A DNA stretch of 64,000 bases from Archegozetes longisetosus (lineage: Eukaryota > Arthropoda > Arachnida > Sarcoptiformes > Trhypochthoniidae): the NCBI GenBank assembly GCA_018873245.2, contig JAEMBT020000002.1:12212001-12276000 (forward strand), read 5' to 3'. The notes below the pieces were generated by a model. It was not told the DNA's origin and did not search any database. It worked only from the letters and a program-made list of their open reading frames with translations. The stretch's first letter is position 1. Every line of letters begins with the position of its first letter. Below are positions 23,094 to 33,636 of this stretch, one piece after another. The translations under genes and the position numbers were made by a program.

Positions 23094-24185
23094 TTATTGA
23101 TAGATAACAGCAAAATAGACAATCACTAATGTAATTGCGATAACAAGACATGTAAAAAGCGGACACCGAACTATCGGTGGAAAAGCTCTATTTACATATT
23201 CTGATGATAGTGACTGTTGTATGAAATCTATCAAAATGACTAAGAGAAATTGGAGAGAGAGTTCAATAAAACGATCCCATTTAATAACAGTAATAAAGTG
23301 TTGTAGTTTTCGTTTGACTTGTTGAGCACATCCATTAGTAAATATAGTTAGTGTACCACTTGGCAGTTCACTATATATTCCAAGAGAATTATCCACGTTA
23401 TAGTAAAGACAAGGACGATTTGATTTAGGATCACAACAACTAAACGGCACATCATTTCCGTAAAAGTTTTCATTTTGGTCGAAATACGGTTTTGTCTCTC
23501 TATCAATTAGATTACCAGTTTTATTAATTTTATTTAAATACCAGTCAAATTCGTTCAATTTGGTACCAATCAGTGATATTTTGAACCACTGTTTGTAACT
23601 TTGAGATCCACAACATTTCAATTGAAATTGCAATGTGTCCAATTCTTTTTTCAATTCTAGATCTGTTGTATACTTCTTCATCGAATGTTCAATACTTTTA
23701 GGGATACTTTCATTAAAGTGTTTAAAGCTTTTTTGACATTTAATTGTAACGAAAAGACTTAGAGCGCTCACTAAAAGAGTGATAAAAAATAAAGCTTTGA
23801 GCCATTTCGAGAGAATTATCAGTTGCTTGAAATTAATATAATCCTCTGCTTCACGATGTCTATTAAAGATATGCCAAACGTAAAGATGATACAGTGCTAT
23901 ACAAACACCGTTAACTAACATATAAATAGGTATCTCATTTATACTGTAATGATCTTCTATTATCTTCTCGTATGGTTTGAGCACTAAATAAAAAATTGAG
24001 GCCACAACCAATTCCCCGATTCCAATGAAACCTAGTGCTACTGCTATTAATGATACGAAATATGAATAGGCAACTCTGGCACCCTTCAACATTGAAAATT
24101 CCCATCGAGTTCTGATCCAATCGGGATTCAATTTGGGATCTATATTTTTACGGACCTTATATTTTAATTTATTTTGTTTGCTCAT
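23094..24185 (-). CDS. Peripherin/ROM1-type tetraspanin, intronless
   Basis: A single 363-residue exon. Tetraspanins organise membrane microdomains; the peripherin-2/ROM1 branch shapes photoreceptor disc rims in vertebrates. Membrane segments lie near residues 40-69, 86-107, 130-148 and 306-322. The large extracellular loop has CCG at 191-193, the peripherin-specific PFSCCDPKSNRPCLYYNV at 247-264 and NGCAQQVKRKL near 285, so the branch assignment is good. SYKQWF after CCG also fits peripherin. Unusually, a fifth strongly hydrophobic stretch (FTCLVIAITLVIVYFAVIYQ) forms the extreme C terminus in place of a cytosolic tail. A TATAAAAG box sits about 56 bp upstream of the ATG. Function in this animal is unknown. 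It is divergent from the dynein-like gene. Confidence 0.9.
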   Translation of the reverse strand: MSKQNKLKYKVRKNIDPKLNPDWIRTRWEFSMLKGARVAYSYFVSLIAVALGFIGIGELVVASIFYLVLKPYEKIIEDHYSINEIPIYMLVNGVCIALYHLYVWHIFNRHREAEDYINFKQLIILSKWLKALFFITLLVSALSLFVTIKCQKSFKHFNESIPKSIEHSMKKYTTDLELKKELDTLQFQLKCCGSQSYKQWFKISLIGTKLNEFDWYLNKINKTGNLIDRETKPYFDQNENFYGNDVPFSCCDPKSNRPCLYYNVDNSLGIYSELPSGTLTIFTNGCAQQVKRKLQHFITVIKWDRFIELSLQFLLVILIDFIQQSLSSEYVNRAFPPIVRCPLFTCLVIAITLVIVYFAVIYQ

Positions 24186-24682
24186 TGCTTTGAACTCGAA
24201 TTACAGACGATTACTAATAGCTGAGTAGCAGCAAAAATGGCTTTTATACTGGCTATAATACTGTGATTTTAATGTAATTTCAATTATATGTATTATGCAA
24301 CAGCTTGACTTTTCTAGTGACTAAGTATTGTTGTAGCGCTCTTGTGATTTAAAGTATAATTTTGACAGGTTTACAGAACTTCATAGAATATAACGTAAAA
24401 AGAATTTAGGTAAAGTAATCTTAAATTCAAACTATCTTTTGAATTTTTCATTCGGCGTGTTGTAAACCTGCAATATTATCATATCCGTTTTGGTGGTACC
24501 ACTCCTTAGCAACTTTACAACATGTATTAACAAACATGCACAAGAAGTCAAGCCGTGAATAACATTGCATTTCGTATCAAATGTACTACTTTGAAGAATT
24601 GTTATACAAAAAATAACCATCTATCTTGTGAAATTTTATTTGTGTAAATTATGAACTATGTTTAAAGTGAAAAATTATCGAA
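24186..24682. promoter_or_regulatory. Shared upstream region of tetraspanin (-) and dynein-like gene (+)
   Basis: A 497-bp head-to-head spacer. On the minus strand it holds the TATA box at 24241-24248 that serves the tetraspanin. No equally clear core element faces the dynein-like gene. Confidence 0.5.
24241..24248 (-). promoter_or_regulatory. TATA box of the tetraspanin gene
   Basis: TATAAAAG on the minus strand, about 56 bp before the tetraspanin ATG. It would place the transcription start near 24210 with a leader of about 25 nt. It matches the consensus exactly and no other TATA-like site lies closer. Confidence 0.6.
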
Positions 24683-27600
24683 ATGAATAGTTTGAAGCTA
24701 GTGCTGAGCTATAAAGATTCTTCAAAGCAAGGAACTCGATTGATACCTTTCGATGACGCGTGTTCTGCGCTATCAGTTGAAGCTATTGGTAGCTATTTTG
24801 CACCAGAACAATATAGAAGTCTTAATGAATTAATTGATTTTAAAAGTTATTCACAAAATGTAACTAGAAGTGATGAAACAGAAACAGATAACTTCATAGT
24901 AAAGGATAGAACAGAAAGCCCTCCGTTAAGTCCTATTCAACAGAAAAGATTATTCAATTCTATGAACTTTAATCGAGTAATAGATGAAGAAAACTTTTTA
25001 AAATACTCTCAATTAAGCGAAATGATTGATGAGAAACTACTACCGGAATATGAAAGTGAACTGAAAAATGAAAAGTTTCGGACAAAATTAATTCCTAACA
25101 AACTATTAGAGAGTGAGAAATCGTCGATTATTATAGAAGAACTATTAGCTAATGCAAAAACTGATTTCATTAAATCATTGAAAGAGTCAATAGTTGCCTA
25201 CCTCTTGATGAATGCAAAAGTAGCAAAAAGGTTTGAAATTGAAAATTACAAAATTTGGCTGACTAGTACAGTAATAAGAAGAAGGGTTCCTTGGAACGTG
25301 TCGTTCGAAGAGGCTAAAACATTTAATCAGCAAAATAACTATATTTGCCACCCAATCATTTTAGAAATAGCCAAAATATGGAACAAAAAGTACCGAGAAA
25401 TTGATGTTTTGGACTTGAATTTTAGTGAAAGTTTGGATACGGATCAATTTAAAAGTACAATTGCACAAAATTGTCAAAAAGTAAACTATATTCTCAAATA
25501 TGAATGGATATCAGACTGTAGTCAAGTCGTATTGAATATGTCTCCAAACCTAATAAGTCTGGATTCAGTTAAGAACCAACCACTTTTTAATACAATCGCA
25601 GCTTTTATGTCAAGACTGATGCGTCAGCTGGTTCTACAAAACATAGAAAAATGGACTAATATATTGATTAATCACTCAAACAAATGTTTACCATTGTTTA
25701 ATATAAGTATCAGATGTGAATCATTGGGTTCTCCATATTTTGTTCCACTGATTAATACTTGGAAGCAATTACTTACTTTTCCATTAAATCAAATATTGAA
25801 AGCTAATAGAGATATAACAAGAATTGAGAATCAGCTCATATTAATGAAACCTAAAAACTTTTTCGTAAAGGAATTAGAAAGCGTTAAAGAACATGACTAT
25901 GAAGTACAAGATTATTTAAAGAAAATTTCTCACATTTTAGATAAAGAGATTGCCTGTCATTCAATTATTGATCACTACGAGAAAGAATTCACATTAAACG
26001 TCTTTGAATCAGACATCGAAGAAAAAGATAGGTTTTATGAATTGAACCAACTGAAAAATATAGTAATGAGAAGCGAAACTGTTCGTAAAAAATTAGTTCT
26101 TCAGTCGAATCACTTCAAATTTGGCATCTTTAAGATTGATTGTCGAAATCTTAATCTTTACATCAATAATATTATCAAAAATCGAGTAAATAAGATGGTT
26201 GAAAACAAAGTCAACGAAGTATTGTCTTTGGCACAAAAAATTTGTGACAATTTTCTTATAATTGAGCAGAATATTAATAAACAATCAGAATCTACTTCCG
26301 AATTAGTCGATCAAATCAAACAGTATGAAGAATATAAATCTAATATCAATCTTATGCTCTACGATATCGAATATGTTGAGAGTCAGTGGACATTTGTTGT
26401 AGAAGAAGGATCGATGTTCTTGAATGACGCAGACTTTGAGCTATTTCACAAACTTTATAATTGGCCAAAAAGAATAAAGTCATCGTGCGATGCAAATGAA
26501 AAACGATTCAATTCTAGCAAGTCAGAGGCAGAGGCTCAACTAAAAGCTAGAATTCTTAAGTTTGAGAACCAATTGCAAGACTTGGAAAAAGCTATCAAAG
26601 ACTTCCAAAGAAAAAGACTCTCATCACCTATTGAATGCATTTCAGATAATTGCAAATTATTGAATGATATTGAAATCGAATTGAATAAAGCTATTCAAGA
26701 ATCGAAAAACATTAATCACGAGGAGGAACTACTCGGATGGGAATCCACTTCGAAATTTGCACTTTTAGATGAACTGATTGAAAGAAAAGTGCCGTTGGAT
26801 AGCATTTGGAAGACTGCGAATGTATTTCAAGAACGAGAAACTGAATGGATGGCAAAATCTATGCGCTCGTTGAATGTAACAGAAGTTCGCGAATCAGTTG
26901 AACAACTTTTGGAAACTTCTATTAAGATGAGTGAGTCTTTCAAATCCGAATCAGTTGATTTGGTTCATAACGCAAACACTTTGCAAATCAGGATAAAATC
27001 ATTTAAGCACAAATATATCCCATTGTTACAAGTTCTCTCAAATCCTGTCTTACGTGACAGACATTGGCGTAAAATAAGTGATATTCTCGGGCAAGAAATA
27101 ACCTCAGATTCATGCAAAACATTGACGGATGTAATTTCGCTTACAAATGCCACTCAATATATCAATGAAATCGAAAGTTTAGGCAGCATTGCAATGAAAG
27201 AACATGCTCTTGAAGTTTTCTTAGAAAGAATGAAAAATGAATGGCTCGAAGAATGGCCTAAAGATGCGCTCGAAATCGCTGCCAATAAATTTCTTGAGGG
27301 CGAAAGTCTGGAAATAGAGCTCAAAGAGAAATGTGCGAAAGCTTTTAAGTTTATTCATGAAGACTCGCGACTGTTCCTGTCACTTAATAAAACCAATAAA
27401 TCAGATGAACTGACAGTTTATGTAACGCCACCGCTATTTCTTGAATTAATTTTGACATTTAAAGATCTCCTGAAAACGAAACAAAAACAACTGACTTCAC
27501 AGCGAACCAGATATTTGAAAGGAGTTGAAAAATTAGATTCAGCTGCAAATCACGTGGAGGTCATGAGAAATAAGTTGATAAATGACTTTCAGCCACTTTT

Positions 27601-29999
27601 AGTCGTTGCGTCGGAAGAGACTGAAGCACTTATGATAAAGATTGAGAAAGAGACGCTTCAAATTGAAATAAAAAAAGAAATAATAGCAGCAGACGAGGCA
27701 ATCGCTAATAAATCAGCGGCTTTGGCACAACAGATCAAAGATGAATGCACTAAAGAATTAGCACAGGCTATACCTGCAATTAAGTGCGCTATCGCTGCCC
27801 TAAACACTCTCAAGTCGGATGATATTACCTTTTTGCGTACTATGAAAAATCCTCCATCTGGAGTAAAAATGGTATTAGAAGCAGTTTGTATTATCAAAGG
27901 AGTTCAACCCGAACGTAGACCTGATCCAAAAGGATCAGGAAATATGATCGAAGATTACTGGAGCGCTTCACTCAGAATGTTAAGCGGTGACATCAAATTT
28001 TTAGAAGGCTTAAAGAGTTTCGATCGCGATAACATTCCTCGCGATTCTATAGCTTTAGTCAGAGAAAGATATTTGCATTCAACTGACTTTGATCCTACAC
28101 TACTTAGAAAAGTTTCGGTAGCCTGTGAAGGACTCGCTAAATGGGTTAAAGCTATTGATATTTATGATCGTGTTATTAATGTTGTGAAACCAAAAAGAGA
28201 AAAACTAAAATATGCTGAACAGGAGCTCAAACTTGTTATGGAAAAGTTGGAGGAAAAGAAAAAAGAGTTGCAGCAAACTTCAGATAAGCTACAACAATTG
28301 AATGATCAATTCTCTGCTATGTCTAAGAAAAAGAAAGAACTCGAAGAAAACATTGATTTTTGTTGTTTGAAACTCGAACGCGCACAACTACTAATAAAAG
28401 GATTAGAAGTAGAAAAGAAAAGATGGAAAGAAGCCGCAGATTTATTATCGTTACATGACGAGAATGTTGTCGGAGACATACTTTTATCGGCTGCTACTAT
28501 AGTCTATACGAGTGCTCTTAACTCAACAGACAGACACTTGTGCATAAATAAATGGCAAAAGTATTTGAAAGATCAATGTCAGTTATCAGTCACGGAACCT
28601 TTTAGTATAATCAGTACATTGGCAACTCCGAGCCAAATGCAAATTTGGACAATGGCTGGACTCGCTACTGATCAGTTTTCAACTGAAAATGCAATTATCG
28701 CACAAAATAGCAAAAGATTTCCATTTATTATAAACCCAAATCAACTGGTCAACAGATGGCTTAAACGACTGTATCCTAATCTTATTCAAATTGATTACGA
28801 AGAAATAGACGAGGAAAACTTCAAAGAAATTTTGTTTAAGGCGATTAAAAAGGGAGATGTCGTTTTGGTTGAGAATGTCAACAGTCATCAATTGAACCCT
28901 ATTCTTATTACTCTGATTGAAAAAGAATTAATCGTCAAAGACGGCGTTCAGGTTTGAGTTATAGCTAAAGTTGGCTTTCAATCATCTAAATTGATGACAG
29001 TTAAAATAAGGCTATTTTAGATAATCAAACTTTAAACTTTACAAAGTTTAGGGCAACAATTTTCAAATTTATTTAATTGACAATAATATCTAAAACACAA
29101 AAGATTGAACTGTTGAGAAAATTGCGGAAGATTGAATTCGAGACAAGAATGAACAAAATTGACTGAAGCATTCAAAATCGTTGCTTCCAACTTTTAAAAA
29201 TATAACTGCTACTTTGCACATACTAAACGCTTTTGCCTTAACCACTCATTATTGTTTGCAATGACGCTCAAAACTAAAAATTGCGTGTTAAGTATTGTAG
29301 ATGATCATGATTTTCAACAATATTCGAGGCGATTAAACGCACGAATATAGATATTAGCTCGTCAATTGTCTTTAATTGCTTGAGACATGCTATATAACTA
29401 AAATAATTGTAATACAGAAGATATCAAAAACGGGAGTTTAATTTCAAAAATAATTAGGATATGCAAAGCTATACTCATGTATACTTAAAAATCGCAATGA
29501 ACCAGGAGAATGAGTTTTAGCCGAGACCAGAATAGATATTCGTAGTAATACTTTATGTTCACCTCATTTAATTGTTTCATTTATTTTAGTTGATTAGGTT
29601 CGAGAGAATACTTACCGAATATTCGAACGATTTCAAGCTATACATATGCAGTAGGCTTTTGATACATTTGTCTCCAATGATGAGCAGTCGCGTCAATCTG
29701 ATAAACTGGTGCTCAGACAGCGAAATCTCACCAACAAGTATGGACTCAGAAAAAGCTCTTTTACTGCAGGTCAGAGCTGAAAAAGAAAGACAACTCATCG
29801 AATTGGAAGATCAGATCCTTCAACTTCTTTCGACTGCAGAGGTATTTCCAGATCAATATTATCTGAAGTGTAACAAATGTATCTTATGTTTAAATACTTA
29901 ATATTTATTTAGACCAATGTTTTGGAAGATGAGAATGCAATAAAAATTTTGGTAACATATAAAAATCTAGCTCAACAAATTGCAAGTGTTGGACAATAA
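24683..29999 (+). CDS. Truncated axonemal-type dynein heavy chain: tail, half linker, stalk, AAA5; no AAA1-3 or AAA6
   Basis: Exons 24683-28951, 29590-29841 and 29913-29999 give 1,535 residues; full heavy chains have 4,000 or more. Residues 1 to about 700 are a tail. The linker start is clear (SIWKTANVFQERETEWMAKS, VLSNPVLRDRHWRKISDILG, residues about 700-795). After KEHALEVFLERMKNEW (residue 854) the frame passes straight into EEWPKDALEIAANKFL and YVTPPLFLELILTFKDLL, which belong to the end of AAA4. The rest of the linker, AAA1-AAA3 and most of AAA4 are missing, and no P-loop exists. The stalk is intact: coiled coil 1 from about 940, microtubule-binding domain about 1050-1160 (MKNPPSGVKMVLEAVCIIKG, RRPDPKGSGNMIEDYW), then coiled coil 2. 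AAA5 (KRFPFIINPNQLVNRWLKRL) follows, and the last exon gives TNVLEDENAIKIL and a stop before AAA6. The motifs resemble the DNAH3/7/12 group. It should bind microtubules without moving. The long open frame argues against a dead gene. Confidence 0.88.
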
Positions 30000-30158
30000 C
30001 TATGGTAGAAATAGAAATCATCATGATTCCTATGGTAAAATCATCACTGATAATTGAGTACTTGATTTAGCAGAAACTTTCTATCAATGTTTACAAAACT
30101 TTATTAGTCGCAGAATAAGGGCTTAATGTATCAGATTTGATCGTTAAATAATGTTATA

Positions 30159-30852
30159 CTAGTTTTTACTGTTTTGTGAGTTCGAATTATCTGCAGAAGG
30201 ATTTGCCGCTTGTTGCAATAGTCGCGTTCTCTTTCTGGCGTAGTGCTGCCAATGCAACAGCATCTGATCCTCAATAAATTTAGAACACTGACTGCTTGAC
30301 AGTTCTCTGCGAAAGTGTTCGTATTGTAATAACTCGAGAAAATGTAAACACATCGGATATCTGTTTTCAAATTAAATAATATTGAATCTATTATAAATTA
30401 AGACTTCACTATAGATTATCACTCGTATTATTGCAAATATGACGTTCAATGTTTGAGTGAAGGTTTAGTAACGATAAAGACAAACCTAATCTAAAGTTAA
30501 GCTCATAAAGTATTATCGATAAACCTCATTTGCAATAATAAGGATGACAATTAGTAGTAAATCAAAATGTGTAATCCTTACTTTAAATATTTGGCGTATT
30601 CTGGTTTTTTCCAATATTGTAAATATTCTATGTAATTAACGAAATTCTTTTCTTTGAAGTAACCACGTTGCGCTAAATCTGCATCAAATTGAACAAATTT
30701 AATTTTCAAACAAATAAACAGACCTTTGGATAATTGAATGCGATGTCAGCCTCATTTGTGTATGATTGAATAAAGAACAACGAAATCTTACAATTCAAGT
30801 AGTTTGGATTTCCCAAACATTGGACAAATTCAAGTTCTATTTGGAATCGCAT
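30159..30852 (-). CDS. MED31: Mediator complex subunit 31 (MED31/SOH1), 3 exons
   Basis: MED31 is a small, highly conserved subunit of the Mediator middle module, linking activators to RNA polymerase II. Complement exons 30792-30852, 30582-30678 and 30159-30360 splice in frame to 119 residues (human 131). Exon 1 encodes MRFQIELEFVQCLGNPNYLN. Exon 2 encodes LAQRGYFKEKNFVNYIEYLQ and YWKKPEYAKYLK. Exon 3 encodes YPMCLHFLELLQYEHFRREL and HWQHYARKR with a short Asn/Ser-rich tail. The start is uncertain: a TTGTTTAG acceptor-like site lies 15 nt upstream of the ATG, and the in-frame SEER before Met fits the family, so a tiny 5' exon may be missing; none was found before AASDHPPT. The 3' end converges on the dynein-like gene. 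Confidence 0.92.
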
Positions 30853-31056
30853 TCTCTCTTCAGAATCTAAACAATATATAAGAACAATATAATAATTATA
30901 TCAATTTGAATAAATCATTCCAAAAATGACTTTTATGGAGATCAAGTTCAAAAATTAAATGAAGACAATCGTTTATAGAAAAACTTGAATTTATTTTGAA
31001 AAATACATAAGGGATTAAACTTAAAACATAATTTGAAGCAACGATTTATTGCAACT

Positions 31057-31974
31057 TTAATTCGGTCTCTCGAGTTTTTTCGAGAAATCAGTCCATAAGG
31101 TTGGGTCACATTCAGGATATAATGGGATCACATCTTTCAAAAGATCATTTATAGTCATCTCTTTGAAAACTAAATCATCTAAATTAAGGTTCGGATCATT
31201 TTTATTACGTATAGAGGCCACAGAAATGCAATGATTGTTATCGAGAAGGCTTTCCTCAAACATCCATTCATTGAGCTGTTTATTATCAACACTAATAACA
31301 GTATCGCATGTGATTTGTCCGACTTTCAAGACATCTGTTGGACATTTAAAACTGATTCGCTTTAAATCGAAAGAGATTCCGATGCCTTCTGCCTTAACAA
31401 AGCTTTCTTTCAAGGTCCACAATCGTATAAATCGCGACAACTTTTCCCAATCATTGTGGCCTGAATTAATAAAATGCCATTCAGTTTGAGAGAACTGACG
31501 ATTCATTAGACGAAAGAATTCGCCCAACCGTTTCTGTCCTCCAGAGTATTCAATTTTCATGACATCGACTCCAATTTTGTTGCAATTAATTGAAGCACAA
31601 ACACAATAATCTCCCGAATGAGATATATTAAAATCAAACTCTTTTAGCTCTTTATAATTATCAGTCAAATCACTAGAAATAATAGGTTTTCCTTTTTCCG
31701 TTCGATTAAATATAATCTCATTATAATTGAGTGAATTAAAACACGTTTTGACGGATTGTCTCATAAGAAGTCTTCCAATAAGAGCCAGTTTTGCATCTTT
31801 TTTAAAGACAAACTTATTTATTCTAACTTGTTCTTCACTTTGAATGCAACGCATTCCTAAAAGCCATTCATCTTTTGATGGCATCCATTGGGACGCTCGA
31901 ACAAACCAACGAATACCACTTCTGTGACTCATTTTTATTGATTTAGCATTACTTTTATTTGTGTTACTATTCAT
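31057..31974 (-). CDS. AASDHPPT: L-aminoadipate-semialdehyde dehydrogenase phosphopantetheinyl transferase
   Basis: This cytosolic Sfp-type enzyme transfers 4'-phosphopantetheine from CoA to acyl-carrier domains such as that of fatty-acid synthase. A single exon of 305 residues (human 309). Family motifs in order: IRWFVRASQWMPSKDEWLLG, FVFKKDAKLALIGRLLMRQ, RTEKGKPI, FNISHSGDYCVCAS, the Mg-binding GVDVMK, then WTLKESFVKAEGIGISFDLK, which is the WxxKEaxxKa signature of the family. All catalytic acidic residues look present. The ATG at 31974 gives an extra Asn/Ser-rich leader; Met-15 (MSHRSGIRW) is a possible alternative start nearer the family pattern. It is head to head with PIGK and in tandem with MED31 (204 bp apart). 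Confidence 0.95.
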   Translation of the reverse strand: MNSNTNKSNAKSIKMSHRSGIRWFVRASQWMPSKDEWLLGMRCIQSEEQVRINKFVFKKDAKLALIGRLLMRQSVKTCFNSLNYNEIIFNRTEKGKPIISSDLTDNYKELKEFDFNISHSGDYCVCASINCNKIGVDVMKIEYSGGQKRLGEFFRLMNRQFSQTEWHFINSGHNDWEKLSRFIRLWTLKESFVKAEGIGISFDLKRISFKCPTDVLKVGQITCDTVISVDNKQLNEWMFEESLLDNNHCISVASIRNKNDPNLNLDDLVFKEMTINDLLKDVIPLYPECDPTLWTDFSKKLERPN

Positions 31975-32510
31975 GTCATTATTATTACTTTTGTTATAAT
32001 TTATGCCATTTTTGTAATCATTTATTCATCGACTCATTTAATACTAAAGTAAATCAATTAATAAAAAATTCAATAAAAATACCTCTCAACTGTGATGGCA
32101 TTAGTTTAGTATCCATTTTGGCCATCATTTGGTCCATTATTTCCTTTAACTTTATTTTGTTACACTTTAATTAGATCAAGCTAATCATTTGACGAAAACA
32201 TTTGTGAACATTTTTCGTAGCTAAGCGAAACACGCAAACAGAATAAAATACATTTAAAGCCAATCACAATTACAACCTTTTTAAGACTTAAATACTGTGT
32301 TCATAAGTATTGCGAACTCAAAAACAAGCTAAAACTGCAAAACACTTACGATACTGTGCAGGCAGAGAAGAAACTATCCATAGATTACGTAATTTTAACA
32401 TAAAAACCGGCATCAAATGTAAACAATAATTGATTGTAACGAACAATTGATGACAACAAAACATTTATTAAATTAATTGATATTTAAAATTTAATTCAGA
32501 TGTAAAAAGC
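31975..32510. promoter_or_regulatory. Shared upstream region of AASDHPPT (-) and PIGK (+)
   Basis: A 536-bp head-to-head spacer, AT-rich, with no clear TATA box. A bidirectional promoter or two back-to-back promoters are inferred from gene layout. Confidence 0.45.
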
Positions 32511-33636
32511 ATGAATCATATTGGCATAATATTACTGTTCTGTTCACTAGTATTGTTAATACCTTCAGTGTTGAGCAAAAGCAAAGCTGAAGAGTTCCTG
32601 TTGAGCGGTGACCACACAAACAATTGGGCAGTTCTAGTCTGTGCCTCAAGATATTGGTTTAATTACAGACATGTCGCAAATGTGTTGTCTATTTATAGAA
32701 GTGTTAAGCGTTTGGGAATACCTGACAGTAGAATTATTTTGATGATTGCCGACGACATGGCTTGCGATCCAAGAAATCCAAAACCGGCCACGATTTTCAA
32801 TAATGCACAGCATTACATCAATGTTTATGGTGATGATGTCGAAGTCGACTATAGAGGTATATAATCGTTTTCCACAATATTAATTAATGCTTATTAACCT
32901 CAACTATGCTTTGTTTGAAGGATATGAAGTGACGGTTCAGAACTTGGTCCGTCTATTGACAGGTCGCGTACGCGAGGGAACACCGAAATCAAAACAATTA
33001 TTAACCGATTCGGGCAGTAATATATTGATATATATGACTGGACACGGAGGCGATGGATTCCTTAAGTTTCAAGATTCAGAAGAGATAACATCCGTTGAGT
33101 TGGCCGATGCTTTCGAGCAGATGTGGCAAAAGAGACGATACAATGAAGTGTTGCTGATTGTGGACACGTGTCAGGCCGAGTCACTCTCACAAAAGCTATA
33201 CTCACCAAATATTTTAGGAATTGGTAGCTCTAAAGTGGGTGAAGACTCGCTCTCACATCACGGCGACCCAACTATCGGTGTCTATGTCATCGATAGATAT
33301 ACTTATTATGCCTTAGAATTTCTTGAAAAAGTTCAAGCCGATAGCGACAAAACTTTGGGTCAATTTCTTGGCGTTTGCCCCAAAAGGGTTTGCATCTCAA
33401 CAGTCAGTGTGAGAAGAGATTTATTTAGACGCGATCCAAACAAAGTACCACTGACTGACTTTTTCGGTAATGTTCCACATGTAAAACTGATGCCAATCGA
33501 GTCAGAAATAGATCAAATCGATATCAAAGATGATGAAGAAAGTGATGTCCATAATAGAACTGAATATAAACTAAGAACACAAGAAGTGAAACACAAATGG
33601 CATTATGTAGATCCATTCCCATTTTCATTAAATTAG
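32511..33636 (+). CDS. PIGK: GPI-anchor transamidase catalytic subunit (PIGK/GPI8), 2 exons
   Basis: PIGK is the cysteine protease-like subunit of the ER GPI transamidase, which cuts the C-terminal signal of proproteins and attaches the GPI anchor. Exons 32511-32856 and 32921-33636 (64-bp intron) give 353 residues. A signal peptide ([19 protein letters not shown]) precedes [20 protein letters not shown]. The catalytic dyad is visible as His157 in [15 protein letters not shown] and Cys199 in [31 protein letters not shown] and [13 protein letters not shown] are further hallmarks. It ends at [11 protein letters not shown] with no C-terminal membrane helix, whereas human PIGK (395 aa) and yeast Gpi8 have one. 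An AATAAA at 33656-33661 follows the stop closely. Confidence 0.96.

Noticed and set aside
24432-24620. 62-codon minus-strand frame in the tetraspanin/dynein spacer
   Set aside because: It lies in the shared promoter region, with no motif and no conserved pattern.
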